Of a stretch of 64,000 nt of DNA, positions 1 to 11,729 are shown piece after piece. The notes beneath the pieces were generated by a model, which was not told the origin of the DNA, searched no databases, and saw nothing but the letters and a program-made list of their open reading frames with translations. How positions within the stretch are numbered: position 1 is the first letter of the stretch; every line of letters starts with the position of its first letter. Source of the stretch: CAZSAT01 sp964604675 (GTDB lineage Bacteria > Myxococcota_A > UBA796 > CAJQPC01); contig CAZSAT010000021.1 in assembly GCA_964604675.1 (NCBI GenBank), forward strand, positions 1 through 64,000, written 5' to 3'. Position numbers and translations under genes: made by a program.

Positions 1-62
1 AAGCCAGCGCATGCCGCGGTGCGACGGCTCGCACCAGCGGCCCACTGAGCCCTAGGCAGCGC

Positions 63-1068
63 CTACAGCGCCTCCAGGACCTCGCCCAACGCCTCCCCGA
101 GGATCCGGTGCCCGGCCACCGAGGGGTGCACCTGGTCGTAGAACAGATCCAGCCCCGACGGATGGTCCGCGAACAGCGCGGGACCGTCCACCAGCGCGGC
201 CCCCTGCTCGTCCGCCACCACCCGCATGCTCTCGCGGTAGGCGCCCACCCAGTCCGGGGTGCGCTCACCCCGCACGTCCCACGGCGACGGGAGCAACACG
301 AACACCGGCTCCGCGCCCAGGCGGCGTGCCTCCGCGGCCAGGTAGGCCAGGTTCACCTGGTACACGCCCAGGCCGGTGCGCGGCAGCTTCCGCGGCCCCG
401 GCACGCCCGCGCCCGTCGTGCTGTCCACCCAGCCGATGGTCCGGGGGCCGAGCCACGGGGTGAGCCCGTGGAGCGCATGACGGTACAGCGCGAAGTCGAA
501 GCGCGGGCCGTCGGTCGCCGGGCGCTGGTAGAGGTCGCTCCACAGGTTGCCGATCGCCACCACGTCGGGCTCCACCTTCGGACCGACCGCTGCGAGCACC
601 TCGACGGACTGGTGGGTGTCGTGCCCTGGGATGGCCCCGTGCACCAGGTCGGCGTCGTCCAGCCCGCGGAGCGCCACGGCGGAGAAGACCGCGTCGTCCT
701 CCACGCCGTAGCCGAAGATCGAGCTGTCCCCGAGCGTCATCAGCCGGAGCCGGCCCTCGGGCTTGGGGATGCGTGGCTCGTCACCACGCAGGCCCAGGCT
801 GTTGATGTGCACGACCACGTTGCCCTGGAGTTCCTCGCTTCCGGGCACGAAGCCCCACCCGTAGCGCTCCGAGGGCGCCATCCGGAAGCCGTTCGGAAGC
901 TGCGGAAGCGCTGCGGCCCCCTCCATGCATGCGTCGCCCTCACAGAGCAGGTCGCCGGGCTGGAAGTGCTCGTCGTCGGTGGGGACCGGCACGAGCCTCG
1001 CCACCCCCTCTGCGAGGGCCAGGGCACCCGCGGTCAGCGCGGCCGTGAACGCCAGCTTCCGCCGGAGG

Positions 1069-1076
<8 letters not shown>
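63..1076 (-). CDS. SGNH/GDSL-fold hydrolase-like membrane-anchored protein
   Basis: Protein of 337 residues. An N-terminal hydrophobic segment (about residues 8-28) suggests a signal anchor, placing the catalytic domain in the periplasm. The SGNH block I motif LGDSS carries the candidate nucleophile Ser118, and block V is DQVHP near residues 314-318 (Asp and His of the triad). GNLWSDL around residue 197 may supply the Asn block. The family contains esterases and O-acyl transfer or deacylation enzymes; the substrate cannot be told. I chose the GTG at 1076, which overlaps the stop of the upstream ABC-F gene by 8 bases, because the 28 residues before it are a shadow of the ABC-F tail and the hydrophobic segment follows this GTG directly. 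It is the last gene of a leftward operon. Confidence 0.82.
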
Positions 1077-2721
<1,645 letters not shown>

Positions 2722-2733
2722 GGCGGCGCTGTA

Positions 2734-3279
2734 TCACTCCCCATAGCTGGACATCTCGATGTCCACGTGCCCAGCCTCGTCGAGCACCAGGATCCAGACC
2801 TGTCCGTAGCCGTCCACGCCGTCCCACGTCTCGGCGCCGAGGGCCCGGAACAGGTCGGGCAGCGTGTTCGTGTGGCCCGCGTGCACCACCGTGTCGCCCC
2901 CATGCTCCAGCGCGAGCTGCTGGGCGAGGTCTTCTTCTCCGTCGAAGTCGATGTTCACGGCGAGCCCGTGGTCGTCGGCCGTGGGCTGCACCGTCTGTTG
3001 CGTGCGCAGGTACGAGGTGGCGTAGGCGGCATGCAGCTCGACCTCGTGGAGGAGCGTGGCGAGCGCCGCGGCGCGGGCGTGGCCTTCCTTGGTGAGGTCG
3101 GGGTCGCTGCCCGTGCCCTTCTCGGCATGGCGCACGGCGTAGAGGGTGACGGGCGCATCGGGACGGAGCGGGGCGTCGCCCGTGTCGGCGCTGTCCCGCG
3201 ACGCCGTGTCGGTCGGCGTGCCTGCGGCACCGCTGTCGACCATGGGCGGTGGCGTGCAGGCGAGGGCGAGGAGGATCAC
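2734..3279 (-). CDS. Histidine phosphatase superfamily lipoprotein
   Basis: Protein of 181 residues starting at GTG. The first residues, ILLALAC, form a lipobox with the cysteine at position 8, followed by a low-complexity Asp/Thr/Ser linker that would tether the domain to a membrane. The catalytic domain has the phosphohistidine motif YAVRHAEKG (RHG replaced by RHA, as in SixA-like branches) and the second histidine motif VHAGHTNTLP. Family members are phosphatases or phosphotransfer enzymes; the substrate is unknown. The domain is short (about 140 residues), closer to SixA or PGAM-like minimal domains than to cofactor-dependent phosphoglycerate mutase. A longer open frame runs upstream to 4197 but overlaps the thioredoxin-like gene on the same strand, so I rejected that start. 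Export by so short a signal is inference. Confidence 0.85.
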   Translation of the reverse strand: MILLALACTPPPMVDSGAAGTPTDTASRDSADTGDAPLRPDAPVTLYAVRHAEKGTGSDPDLTKEGHARAAALATLLHEVELHAAYATSYLRTQQTVQPTADDHGLAVNIDFDGEEDLAQQLALEHGGDTVVHAGHTNTLPDLFRALGAETWDGVDGYGQVWILVLDEAGHVDIEMSSYGE

Positions 3280-3374
3280 GCCACCCAGGGTAGCCCGGCC
3301 TGGAGGCGCGTCGTGGTGTCGGGGGTCGCCTGTTCGGGGAGGTCGGGTGAGCCGGAGACGTGAGGATGGGCAGG

Positions 3375-4007
3375 CTACCGGGACACCTCCGGAACGGCGG
3401 CCACGAGCCTGTCGACCGCGGGCAGCAGCTCGCGGTAGAGCTGGTTCGGCGCGCGGTTGCCCGCGGCGTCGAAGCGCAAGACCCCCTCGTGGTCCACGAG
3501 CCAGAAGCCCGGGATGCGCTGCCGGACGCCCTCGCCCCAGGTGGCCGGGTCCGCTCGGTAGACGGTGCCGGTCACCCCGAAGTGGTCCACCCAGGCGGCG
3601 TGTTCGTCGGCCGTGGGCACCGAGCGGCCGTCGGCTCCGTAGAGCAGCACCTGCACCAGCTCCAGGCGGTCGTCGGTCAAGGCGACCTCGGCGTAGCGGT
3701 CGAGCAGCCCGTCGATGGACGTCAGGTCGGCCTGGGGCGCGACCCCGTCGATCCCACCCTTCTCGTTGCCGCCCGAGAACGCCTGGCAGGCCTTGCAGCT
3801 CGTGCCGATGGGCTCGACCAGCAGGACGCGGCCCCGGTGCGTGGCGAGGCTGATCTGGGTGCCGTCGAGCGCGACGACGGGCAGGTCGGGAAACGCCGCG
3901 CCCACCTCGGCGGGCCACCCCGCCGTGCCCGAGGCCGGGGGCTCGTCCACGCTCACGGCGACGGTGGAGAGGCAGGCGATCCAGCAGAGCGACACCATGC
4001 CTTCCAC
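3375..4007 (-). CDS. Secreted thioredoxin-fold protein with CxxC
   Basis: Protein of 210 residues with an N-terminal hydrophobic signal sequence (about residues 5-20) and a TlpA/AhpC-like thioredoxin fold. The redox motif GTSCKAC gives a Cys-Lys-Ala-Cys active site shortly after the beta strand RVLLVEPIG. A cis-Pro region is likely at QRIPGFWLVDHEG, which matches the VPxxFLID pattern of peroxiredoxin/TlpA proteins. The predicted role is periplasmic thiol-disulfide exchange or reduction; the partner is unknown. An alternative start is the Met at residue 4 (3998). The gene is divergent from the TPR gene at 4022, with only 14 bases between start codons, so the promoters must sit inside the coding regions or one annotated start is too long. 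Confidence 0.82.
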   Translation of the reverse strand: MEGMVSLCWIACLSTVAVSVDEPPASGTAGWPAEVGAAFPDLPVVALDGTQISLATHRGRVLLVEPIGTSCKACQAFSGGNEKGGIDGVAPQADLTSIDGLLDRYAEVALTDDRLELVQVLLYGADGRSVPTADEHAAWVDHFGVTGTVYRADPATWGEGVRQRIPGFWLVDHEGVLRFDAAGNRAPNQLYRELLPAVDRLVAAVPEVSR

Positions 4008-4021
4008 GGTACCGTTCTCGG

Positions 4022-5224
4022 GTGATCCTGCTCGCGTCCTTGTTGCTCACCGTGGCCCCCGCTGCAGAGACGTCGGGCGATGCGGCCCGGGACCTGGTGA
4101 GCCGAGCGCACCGCACCCACGTGCACGGGGATCCGGCCGAAGCGCTCGAGCTGGCGCTCGCCGCGGTGGACATGGCGCGCAGCGCAGACCCTGCCACGCT
4201 CGCGCACGCGTTGAACTGGGCGGGGTGGATCTGCGGCGATCTCGGGCGGCCGGACCTGGCGCTCGTGCTGCTCCGTCAGGCCGAGCAGGTGGCACGGGAC
4301 CTGTCGCATCCGGCGGCGCTCGGACTCGCGACCCAGGAGATCGGCAACAACCTCCGCCGGCTCGGACGGCTCGACGAAGCCGAGGCGGCGGTCCAGACCA
4401 GCGTCGGGGTCGCACGCGACCTGGGCATCGGGGCCGGCATCACGGAAGGCAACGCCATCCTGGCGGAGCTCGCGTTGTCGCGCGGTGACCTCGACGGAGC
4501 GGAGGCGCTCCTGCTGGAGGCCGATTCGGTGGCCGGCAGCATGGGCTACGCGCAGGCCCAATGCGTCGCCCAGGAGGTGCTCGGGCGCGTGTATTGGCGG
4601 GGCGGCGAGCGCGCGGCGGCGATACGTTCGTTCGAGAACGCCGTGGATCTGGCGCGTGCTCACACCCTGCCGCGCTGTGAGGCGGCCGGACAGGTCGGGC
4701 TGGCGCGCGCGGAGTCCGACCCGGAGCGGGCCTGGCTGCACGCGTCGGAGGCCCTGCGGCTCTACGAGGACATGACCGCGGAGGGAGAGGCCACGGCGCA
4801 CACGGTAGCGGGCGCCACGCTCATCGACCTCGACGAGCTGGAGCGTGCCTCGCAGAGCCTGGACGTGGCGCTGGACCTCGTGCGCATGGAGCAGGCGGTC
4901 GGCGACGTGCTCAGCGAGCGCGCGCGCATCGATTCGCTGCGAGGTGAGCACCGGGCGGCCCTGGAGGACGCGCTCGACGCGCTCGATGCCTACGAGGCGG
5001 CAGGCGACGCGCAGAAGAGCGCCGCCCTGCACGCGGCGGTGGGCGACGCCTGGCTCGACGCCGACGACCTCGCCTTTGCGGCAGAGCACTACCGCGCTGC
5101 CCTGGCGGCCTTGGATGGCCTACCGGTCGTCGCCACCTTCCCGCACGCCGAGGCCGCGCGGCGGGACGCCACGCTGCTGCTGCTCGAGAAGCTGAGGGAG
5201 CTGGACGGTCGATCGGGTCGCTGA
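4022..5224 (+). CDS. Secreted tetratricopeptide-repeat protein
   Basis: Protein of 400 residues starting at GTG. A hydrophobic leader of about 15 residues ending near APAAETS suggests secretion. The rest is a run of helical TPR-like units rich in Ala, Leu and Asp, with repeats such as GDPAEALELALAAV, GRPDLALVLLRQAEQ and GRLDEAEAAVQTSV. No enzymatic motif is visible. TPR arrays mediate protein binding, so it is probably a periplasmic scaffold. The stop codon TGA (5222-5224) directly abuts the convergent RhlE stop (TAG, 5225-5227 on the other strand), leaving no room for a separate terminator. No clear ribosome-binding site precedes the GTG. Confidence 0.82.
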   Translation: MILLASLLLTVAPAAETSGDAARDLVSRAHRTHVHGDPAEALELALAAVDMARSADPATLAHALNWAGWICGDLGRPDLALVLLRQAEQVARDLSHPAALGLATQEIGNNLRRLGRLDEAEAAVQTSVGVARDLGIGAGITEGNAILAELALSRGDLDGAEALLLEADSVAGSMGYAQAQCVAQEVLGRVYWRGGERAAAIRSFENAVDLARAHTLPRCEAAGQVGLARAESDPERAWLHASEALRLYEDMTAEGEATAHTVAGATLIDLDELERASQSLDVALDLVRMEQAVGDVLSERARIDSLRGEHRAALEDALDALDAYEAAGDAQKSAALHAAVGDAWLDADDLAFAAEHYRAALAALDGLPVVATFPHAEAARRDATLLLLEKLRELDGRSGR

Positions 5225-6460
<1,236 letters not shown>

Positions 6461-6573
6461 CACGTGGGGTCCGTGTTCAGGACGGCGGTCGCGTCACCGT
6501 GTCTGGGCGGACCGCGCGGCTGCCGGATGGCGCCGCTCGCGCGCCTTATACCCCGATCGGCGTGGGCTTCACG

Positions 6574-7799
6574 TCAGAAGCTCAGCGGGAGGCGGTGGAT
6601 GGGCTGCTTCTCGCCTTCGCTGATCGCCACCAGGGAGCCCCCGTCGGCACCGAAGTCGATGGCTTCGCCTTGTCGCTCGGCCGGGAGCTCCACGGTGCAC
6701 GGCTCGTTCGCGAAGGCGTCTCCGAAGGTGTCGCCGTCACGGCGGAAGACGTAGGCCTCCACGCCGTACGTGCGCACGATGGCGTACAGGCCGTCGTCCC
6801 GGACGCCGCCGCCGGTGGTGGCGCCTCCGGTGAGCGGCTCCACCGAGAAGTCCAGCTCCGCCACCTGCTCGAGGGTGGCGACCTCGCCGCCGGTGTGCGG
6901 CGCAGCCTTGCGGAACACCCCCGTCGGTCCGGCGTAGTCCTTGGTGACCACGTAGAGGTCCTGGGTGAGCGGATCGACCAGCAGGGTCTCCGCGTTGAGG
7001 GCCCCGCCGGCCGGGTAGTGCAGCACGACCTCTTCCGCCTCGACGGTGGCCTCCTCGAAGGTCTGGAGCGGGTCGACTTCGGGCTCGGGCACCACCCACA
7101 CCCGGATCTCGTCGCGGGCGCTGCTGTTGTCGCCGATGTCCCCGACGTAGAGCACGGGCAGGCCCGTGGTGGGGTCCTCGCCGATGGCGAGGTCCTCCCA
7201 GTCGCCGTCTGGAGCGCCCTTCACCGTGTACCGTCCGAGCGCGGTGCCGTCGGCGGCGAGCGCGTAGAGCACCGGGCCATGGCCAGCATCGTTGTGGGTC
7301 CAGAGCACGCCCTCGTGCTGGCGGCTCTCGACCACGCCCGACGCCTCGGTCACGTCCTCGTCGGCGACCGTGCCCTGGATCTCGGTCTTTCCGGCGGTCG
7401 GGCAGGGCAGGGCGGCGACCTCGATGCCGACCTCCGCGGTCGCCTGCAGCCGGTCACGTCGGCCACGACGATGCGGGCCGTGAAGGTCCCGGAGGACCAG
7501 TAGGTGTGCTCGGTGTCGGTGCCCGTGTGTCCGTCGCCGTAGTCGAACTGCACGCTGTCGAGGCCGGCCGGTGCCGCGGAGCCCACCGGGTCGAAGTGCA
7601 CCGTGAGCGGCAGGGTGCCTTCCGTGGCGTCGGCTGCGAGGGCTGCCGTGGGCACGCCGCTGGCGGTGTCGTCGCCCGCGGGCGGGTCGCTGTCCAGCGC
7701 CGAGTCGGGAGCGACCTCGTGCACGTGGTCGGCGGTGTCGGCGCAGGTGCAGCGCGTGGTGTCGACGGCCGTGGGAGCGCAGGCGAGGAGCCAGATCAT
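6574..7799 (-). pseudogene. PKD-domain lipoprotein interrupted by a frameshift
   Basis: Two reading frames together make one protein. The first (7799 down to about 7450) begins MIWLLAC, a very short lipoprotein leader, then an Asp/Thr-rich linker and a PKD-like domain (DYGDGHTGTDTEHTY, ending in VVADVTG). The second frame (about 7450 down to 6574) resumes at LQATAEVGIEV and continues with a roughly 290-residue domain of beta-propeller character (repeated Gly-Asp and Asn-Glu strands such as VLYVGDIGDNSSARDE). A single missing base near 7450-7455 would restore VTG-LQATA, the usual end of a PKD domain. So this is either a real frameshift mutation or a sequencing/assembly error. Downstream codon use still looks like a normal gene, which favours a recent event or an error. 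Confidence 0.75.
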
Positions 7800-7894
7800 G
7801 GCGGCAGGCTAACCGGGCGGGTCGGGGTCCCGACCGCGATGGGCGTGCCCGGTCAGCTCGCCCAGGGACTCCAACCTGGCTTGTCCAGAGCGGA

Positions 7895-7924
7895 GAAGGC
7901 CCCGTGGTCACCCACGGGGCCTTC
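7895..7924 (-). terminator. Strong hairpin terminator after the tRNA pair
   Basis: A perfect 13-base-pair stem (7895-7907 with 7912-7924, arms GAAGGCCCCGTGG and its complement) closes a 4-base loop. It lies 6 bases past the 3' end of tRNA-Lys in the direction of transcription. Only a short T run follows, so termination efficiency is inferred from stem strength. Confidence 0.75.
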
Positions 7925-7930
7925 AAGAGG

Positions 7931-8003
7931 TAGGCGTAGAGGGAATCGAACCCACAACCTCCGGATTAAGAGTCCGCTGCTCTGCCAATTGAGCTATACG
8001 CCC
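7931..8003 (-). tRNA. tRNA-Lys(CTT)
   Basis: A 73-nt cloverleaf without encoded CCA. The acceptor 5' arm GGGCGTA pairs with TACGCCT (G1-U72 wobble), with discriminator A. The D arm begins GCTC, the anticodon loop is CTCTTAA giving anticodon CTT (decodes AAG), and the T loop is TTCGATT. Two helix mismatches (27-43 in the anticodon stem, 50-64 in the T stem) are seen, so the fold is slightly weak. It is the second gene of a two-tRNA transcript, 14 bases after tRNA-His. Confidence 0.92.
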
Positions 8004-8017
8004 GCGCTGTCAAGGGG

Positions 8018-8092
8018 GGTGAGAGAGGGGTCTCGAACCCCCGACCTCCAGGACCACAACCTGGCGCTCTAACCAACTGAGCTACACTCACC
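8018..8092 (-). tRNA. tRNA-His(GTG)
   Basis: A 75-nt cloverleaf without encoded CCA that includes the extra 5' G(-1) opposite C73, the hallmark of tRNA-His and the identity element for HisRS. The anticodon stem-loop is CCAGG-TTGTGGT-CCTGG, giving anticodon GTG. The T loop is TTCGAGA. The acceptor stem has one U6-U67 mismatch. It is the first gene of the tRNA-His/tRNA-Lys transcript. The matching hisS gene is in this window at 41709. Confidence 0.95.
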
Positions 8093-8104
8093 GTGGAGGT
8101 CTGG

Positions 8105-8133
8105 CTTCTAATCGGAAGCCATTTCGCACGCAA
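8105..8133 (-). promoter_or_regulatory. Candidate promoter of the tRNA-His/Lys transcript
   Basis: On the minus strand, TTGCGT (8128-8133) and TAGAAG (8105-8110) are separated by 17 bases and sit just upstream of tRNA-His. Match to the sigma-70 consensus is partial. The same segment holds a 6-bp hairpin (8103-8120, arms GGCTTC/GAAGCC) that could instead end the RHS transcript. Confidence 0.3.
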
Positions 8134-8159
8134 GGTGGCCCGACGTCCGGGTCTGCAGC

Positions 8160-11100
8160 TCAGGGAAGCAGCGCGAGCGGACGCCGCCAGGGCTCCTCGT
8201 CCAAGAGCACGTCCAGCGGCGGCGTGCCCGCCAGCTCTTCGGCCAACACGGACCGGATCAGCGTGGCGCTGTCTACGCTCTGCACGGGGTGGCTGGCGGC
8301 GACCAGGGCGGCCACAACCAGGGGGTCCGGGGCGTGATCGAAGGGGATGGACCCCTCGGCGACGCCCAGCGGTGCGGCCCCTCCGGCACTGCTGCCCGGC
8401 AGCCAGGGCAAGGCGGGGGCGGCTTCCTGCAGCGTCACCCAGTCGCCCTCGACGGCTGGCTCCAGGATCTGCAGAGCCACCATCAGGGCGAGGGGATCGC
8501 CCCACACCGTGTCGGCGGCCCAGACGTCCGGACTCCACCAGGGGTCCGAGGCGCCGTCCAGGGCTGGGAAGCTCCCGGGTGCTTCCTCCCGTGGTGCCCA
8601 AGGCGGTCGCCACGTCGCGCCGGTGCGGGTACCGCTCACGGGGTCCCACGCCCCATACCGATCGAGCAGCGGGCCCGCCGAGTATAGGCTCCATGCGCCC
8701 CCGAAGCCGAAGGGGAAGGTCCAGCGCTGGTCGGGCAGGCCCACCGGGGTCCACTGGACGCGCTCGGCGCCGAGGCTGCGGGCGTCGAGGACCACGCGGG
8801 GGTGTCCCTGGCCGTCGGCCGCGATCGAGAACCGGCCGGGGTCGGTGGACGCCCAGCCCAGGCCCTGCTCGGACACGAACCAGGCCTGTTGGTCCTCGGT
8901 GCTCTGGCCGAGCACCCTGTCGAGTCCATGGGTCAGGTTCACAGAGCCCCGCGCGTCCTCGACACCCGCCAGCCGCCCGAAGGCGTCCCACTGCAAGGCC
9001 ATCGCCTCACCGGTCTCGCCGGTCAGTGTGACCAGGCGTCCGAGGGCGTCGTGCTCCAGGGTCAGGGCGGCGGCATCGCCCAGCAGGGTGGCCACGGCCC
9101 CGTCCTCGTCCCGAAGCCAGCTCAGGCTGTCCACCGCGATGCCCCAGGCCGCCGGCCCGACCGGAGGGAGCGCCTCGAAGGGGCGGTGCTCGCCGTCGTA
9201 GGCCACCAGTGCGCCGTCGCTCGTCGACTCCAGCTGCCCGGGTGTCCAGGACCACCCCGTGCCGTCGGGTCGCTCGAGCGCGACCACGTCGCCGAGCGGA
9301 CCCCTGCGCACCCGCTGGCTCACCGCGTCGCTGTAGCGTGCCGGTTCGCCCAGGATGTCGATCAGGGTCTCGTGTTCCAGCAGGGTCTGCCCGCTCGGGT
9401 CGAACAACACGCTCAGGCGCCGGCCCGTCTCCCGCGTGTCCCGCCGGCTGCTGCCCTCGGGGTAGTGCACCAGCGTGGGCTCTCCGAGGGTGTCCCGGTC
9501 GGTCGACAGGAAGGTGCCGTCTGGACCGCTCCAGCGGAGCACCGCGCCCGACGCGTCCCGCAAGGTGGCCCAGGTGGCGTCGCCGATGAGCTGGCGTGTG
9601 GCCAGGCCGCGCTCGTCGCGCTCGACCCGAAGCGTCGAGCGCTCGCTCTCCACCCGCACGATCTGACCGGCTGGGTTGCGCCGCAGCTCGACGCGCTCAC
9701 GACCGTCGACTGCGACCACGCGGCCCGAGGCATCCCGTTCCAGGCGCCAGCTCTCCTGACCGACGCGCACGCTGCGCACCCGGCCCGACCCGGCCCTGCT
9801 CAGCGCCACGTCCAGGCCCGGCGCCGCGGCTTCGATCAGCCCGCCGAGCGCATCCCACGCGTACCGCAGGGGGCCGACCTCGAGCGGCCGACCCAGCACG
9901 TCGCGCACGATCGCGACCAGCCGGTCCCCGTAGGTCACGCTGGTCAGCTCGCCGATCGCGTTCCGCTCGAGCTTCAGGACCGTCTGGTCGGCGCGCCCGA
10001 TGGCCGTGAGCCGGCCGCTCCCGTCGTAGCGAAAGCCGGTCTCGCCGCCACGCGCGTCGACGATGCGCGTGGGCCGGCGGTCGTCGCGCCAGTCGTAGGT
10101 GGTCCCCGCGCCATGAGGATCGCCGATCCGCGCCATGCGGCCGAGCCCGTTCCGCTCCAGGGCGAGCACGCCACCCCTCGGGCCGGTCAGGCGCCCGATG
10201 CGCCCCATCAGGTCCAGCGAGAGCCTCCAGCGCGCGCCGAGGCGGGTGATGAGCGTGCGTGGCCGAAGATCCCGGTGGCCGCTCAGGACCAGCTCGTTCC
10301 CAGCCGGGTCGGACACCCCCAGCACCCGGCCGAGTCCGTCGCGCCGGACGTTGGTGCGGGCGCCCGTCGCGCCCTCGATGAGCACCACGCGGCCGCTCCC
10401 GTCCCGCAGCACGCGGGTGGCGTAGCCGCCGCGCTCGACGCCGATCACCTCCCCCGCCGGACTCCGCTCCAGGGCGGTCCGCCGTCCCTCGGGGTCGGTC
10501 CAGCCCGTGGCGCGCCCCCGGCTGTCGCGGCTCCATCCCCAGGTGCCGCCCGCGGGATCGGTGACGGACGCGAGCCCGGTCTCCGCCCATCCGAACCGCC
10601 AGGTGATGCCGGCGCCCTCGAGGGTGGTGGGCCGCCCGGCGAGGTCGCGGCCCACGCGCCAGGCGCGGCCCATGGGATCCTCCACCTGCACGAGCAGTCC
10701 GTCGCGCCAGTCGCTCCGAACCACCCGTCCGCCGGGCGCGCTCACGCTCACCCGGTCCAGATCGCCCACGGCGCTGCGCTCGATGCGCAGCAGTCGGCCC
10801 ACCTCGTCGCGGACCGACACCTGCCGATCCTCCCAGGTGTAGCTGGAGCGTCGTGGTCCGGGCCCGATCAGCTCGGCGACGCGCCCGGCCTCGTCGTAGC
10901 TGGCGCGCAGCACGGCACCGTCGGGCCAGATCACACCACGGAGGGCCCCTCGGTCGTCGTAGGTGTAGCGGGTGCGTGGACGTGTGGTGGACGAGCTGGC
11001 GGTGAGCTGGTCCTGCTGGTGGTCGTAGTAGAGCTCTGCTCCGGCGACCTGCACGAGGCTGAGGGCCCCCTCGTCGTCCTGGTGGAGCTGCGCGCTGCGG

Positions 11101-11729
11101 CCATCGTGGCTGGTGATGGCGGTCGCGCGGTCCTGGTCCCGGTCCACGCGCCATCCCTGCCCGTACGCGTCCACGCGCTCGGCAAGACGCCCCTGCTCGT
11201 CGTAGGACTCGATGAGCCGGTCGGCGCCCGGGGTGGGCACGGTGCCGTGCGCTGGCAACGCACGACGGACGACCTCCCACCCGTCGGGGTGGGCGGTGAC
11301 CTCCAGGGCTCGGCCCGTGAAGACCGTGTCGTCGGGCCAGGCCCCGGCGACCTGCTCGGCGTCGGTCACGGCGCTCAGCACGCCGGCCGGCAGGTGCAGG
11401 TGCACGCCCTGCTCGTCGACCTCGAGGGTCGCCTCCCACGGCCACCACCAGCGCTCGCCGTCCCACGTGCGGTGGACGTCCAGCGAGGGCCCGACGCCGG
11501 GCACGGCGAGGTCCGTGTGCTCCAGCACGAGGGCGCCGGTCTCGGGATCGACCGTGACGGTGCCGCGCCCGGCCCGCAGGACCGCTGCGGCTGACGGCGG
11601 AAGGGGGCCGAGCCACAGGGGACCGTCGGGTCCGGGAAGAGGCGCGGGGGCTGCGGTCGCCGCGGCGAGCAGCAGCCACCAGGTGCCGGAGGCCGTCAGG
11701 GCAGGCCGGCCAGGGTGTAGCTGCCCCAC
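8160..11729 (-). CDS. Secreted RHS/YD-repeat protein
   Basis: About 1,189 residues. After a Trp/Leu/Ala-rich signal sequence comes a DUF6531-like entry segment (ETGALVLEHTDLAVPGVG then HRTWDGE). Dozens of YD/RHS repeats follow through about residue 1,000 (YDEQGRLAERVDAYG, YTYDDRGALRGV, YDEAGRVAELIG). RHS proteins form a hollow beta shell that usually encloses a C-terminal toxin. Here the shell-closing core motif is only vaguely present (DRYGAWDPVSG), and the last ~150 residues (Pro/Trp/Leu-rich) show no toxin motif I recognise. The start is uncertain: I use GTG at 11729, inside the upstream gene; a CTG overlapping that gene's TGA at 11696-11698 is an alternative. Either way it is translationally coupled to the CHAT-like lipoprotein gene. 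Confidence 0.85.
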   Translation of the reverse strand: MGQLHPGRPALTASGTWWLLLAAATAAPAPLPGPDGPLWLGPLPPSAAAVLRAGRGTVTVDPETGALVLEHTDLAVPGVGPSLDVHRTWDGERWWWPWEATLEVDEQGVHLHLPAGVLSAVTDAEQVAGAWPDDTVFTGRALEVTAHPDGWEVVRRALPAHGTVPTPGADRLIESYDEQGRLAERVDAYGQGWRVDRDQDRATAITSHDGRSAQLHQDDEGALSLVQVAGAELYYDHQQDQLTASSSTTRPRTRYTYDDRGALRGVIWPDGAVLRASYDEAGRVAELIGPGPRRSSYTWEDRQVSVRDEVGRLLRIERSAVGDLDRVSVSAPGGRVVRSDWRDGLLVQVEDPMGRAWRVGRDLAGRPTTLEGAGITWRFGWAETGLASVTDPAGGTWGWSRDSRGRATGWTDPEGRRTALERSPAGEVIGVERGGYATRVLRDGSGRVVLIEGATGARTNVRRDGLGRVLGVSDPAGNELVLSGHRDLRPRTLITRLGARWRLSLDLMGRIGRLTGPRGGVLALERNGLGRMARIGDPHGAGTTYDWRDDRRPTRIVDARGGETGFRYDGSGRLTAIGRADQTVLKLERNAIGELTSVTYGDRLVAIVRDVLGRPLEVGPLRYAWDALGGLIEAAAPGLDVALSRAGSGRVRSVRVGQESWRLERDASGRVVAVDGRERVELRRNPAGQIVRVESERSTLRVERDERGLATRQLIGDATWATLRDASGAVLRWSGPDGTFLSTDRDTLGEPTLVHYPEGSSRRDTRETGRRLSVLFDPSGQTLLEHETLIDILGEPARYSDAVSQRVRRGPLGDVVALERPDGTGWSWTPGQLESTSDGALVAYDGEHRPFEALPPVGPAAWGIAVDSLSWLRDEDGAVATLLGDAAALTLEHDALGRLVTLTGETGEAMALQWDAFGRLAGVEDARGSVNLTHGLDRVLGQSTEDQQAWFVSEQGLGWASTDPGRFSIAADGQGHPRVVLDARSLGAERVQWTPVGLPDQRWTFPFGFGGAWSLYSAGPLLDRYGAWDPVSGTRTGATWRPPWAPREEAPGSFPALDGASDPWWSPDVWAADTVWGDPLALMVALQILEPAVEGDWVTLQEAAPALPWLPGSSAGGAAPLGVAEGSIPFDHAPDPLVVAALVAASHPVQSVDSATLIRSVLAEELAGTPPLDVLLDEEPWRRPLALLP

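Noticed and set aside
8160..11729. Polymorphic toxin call for the RHS protein.
   Set aside because: No recognisable toxin domain and no small immunity gene follows it; the downstream genes are tRNAs.
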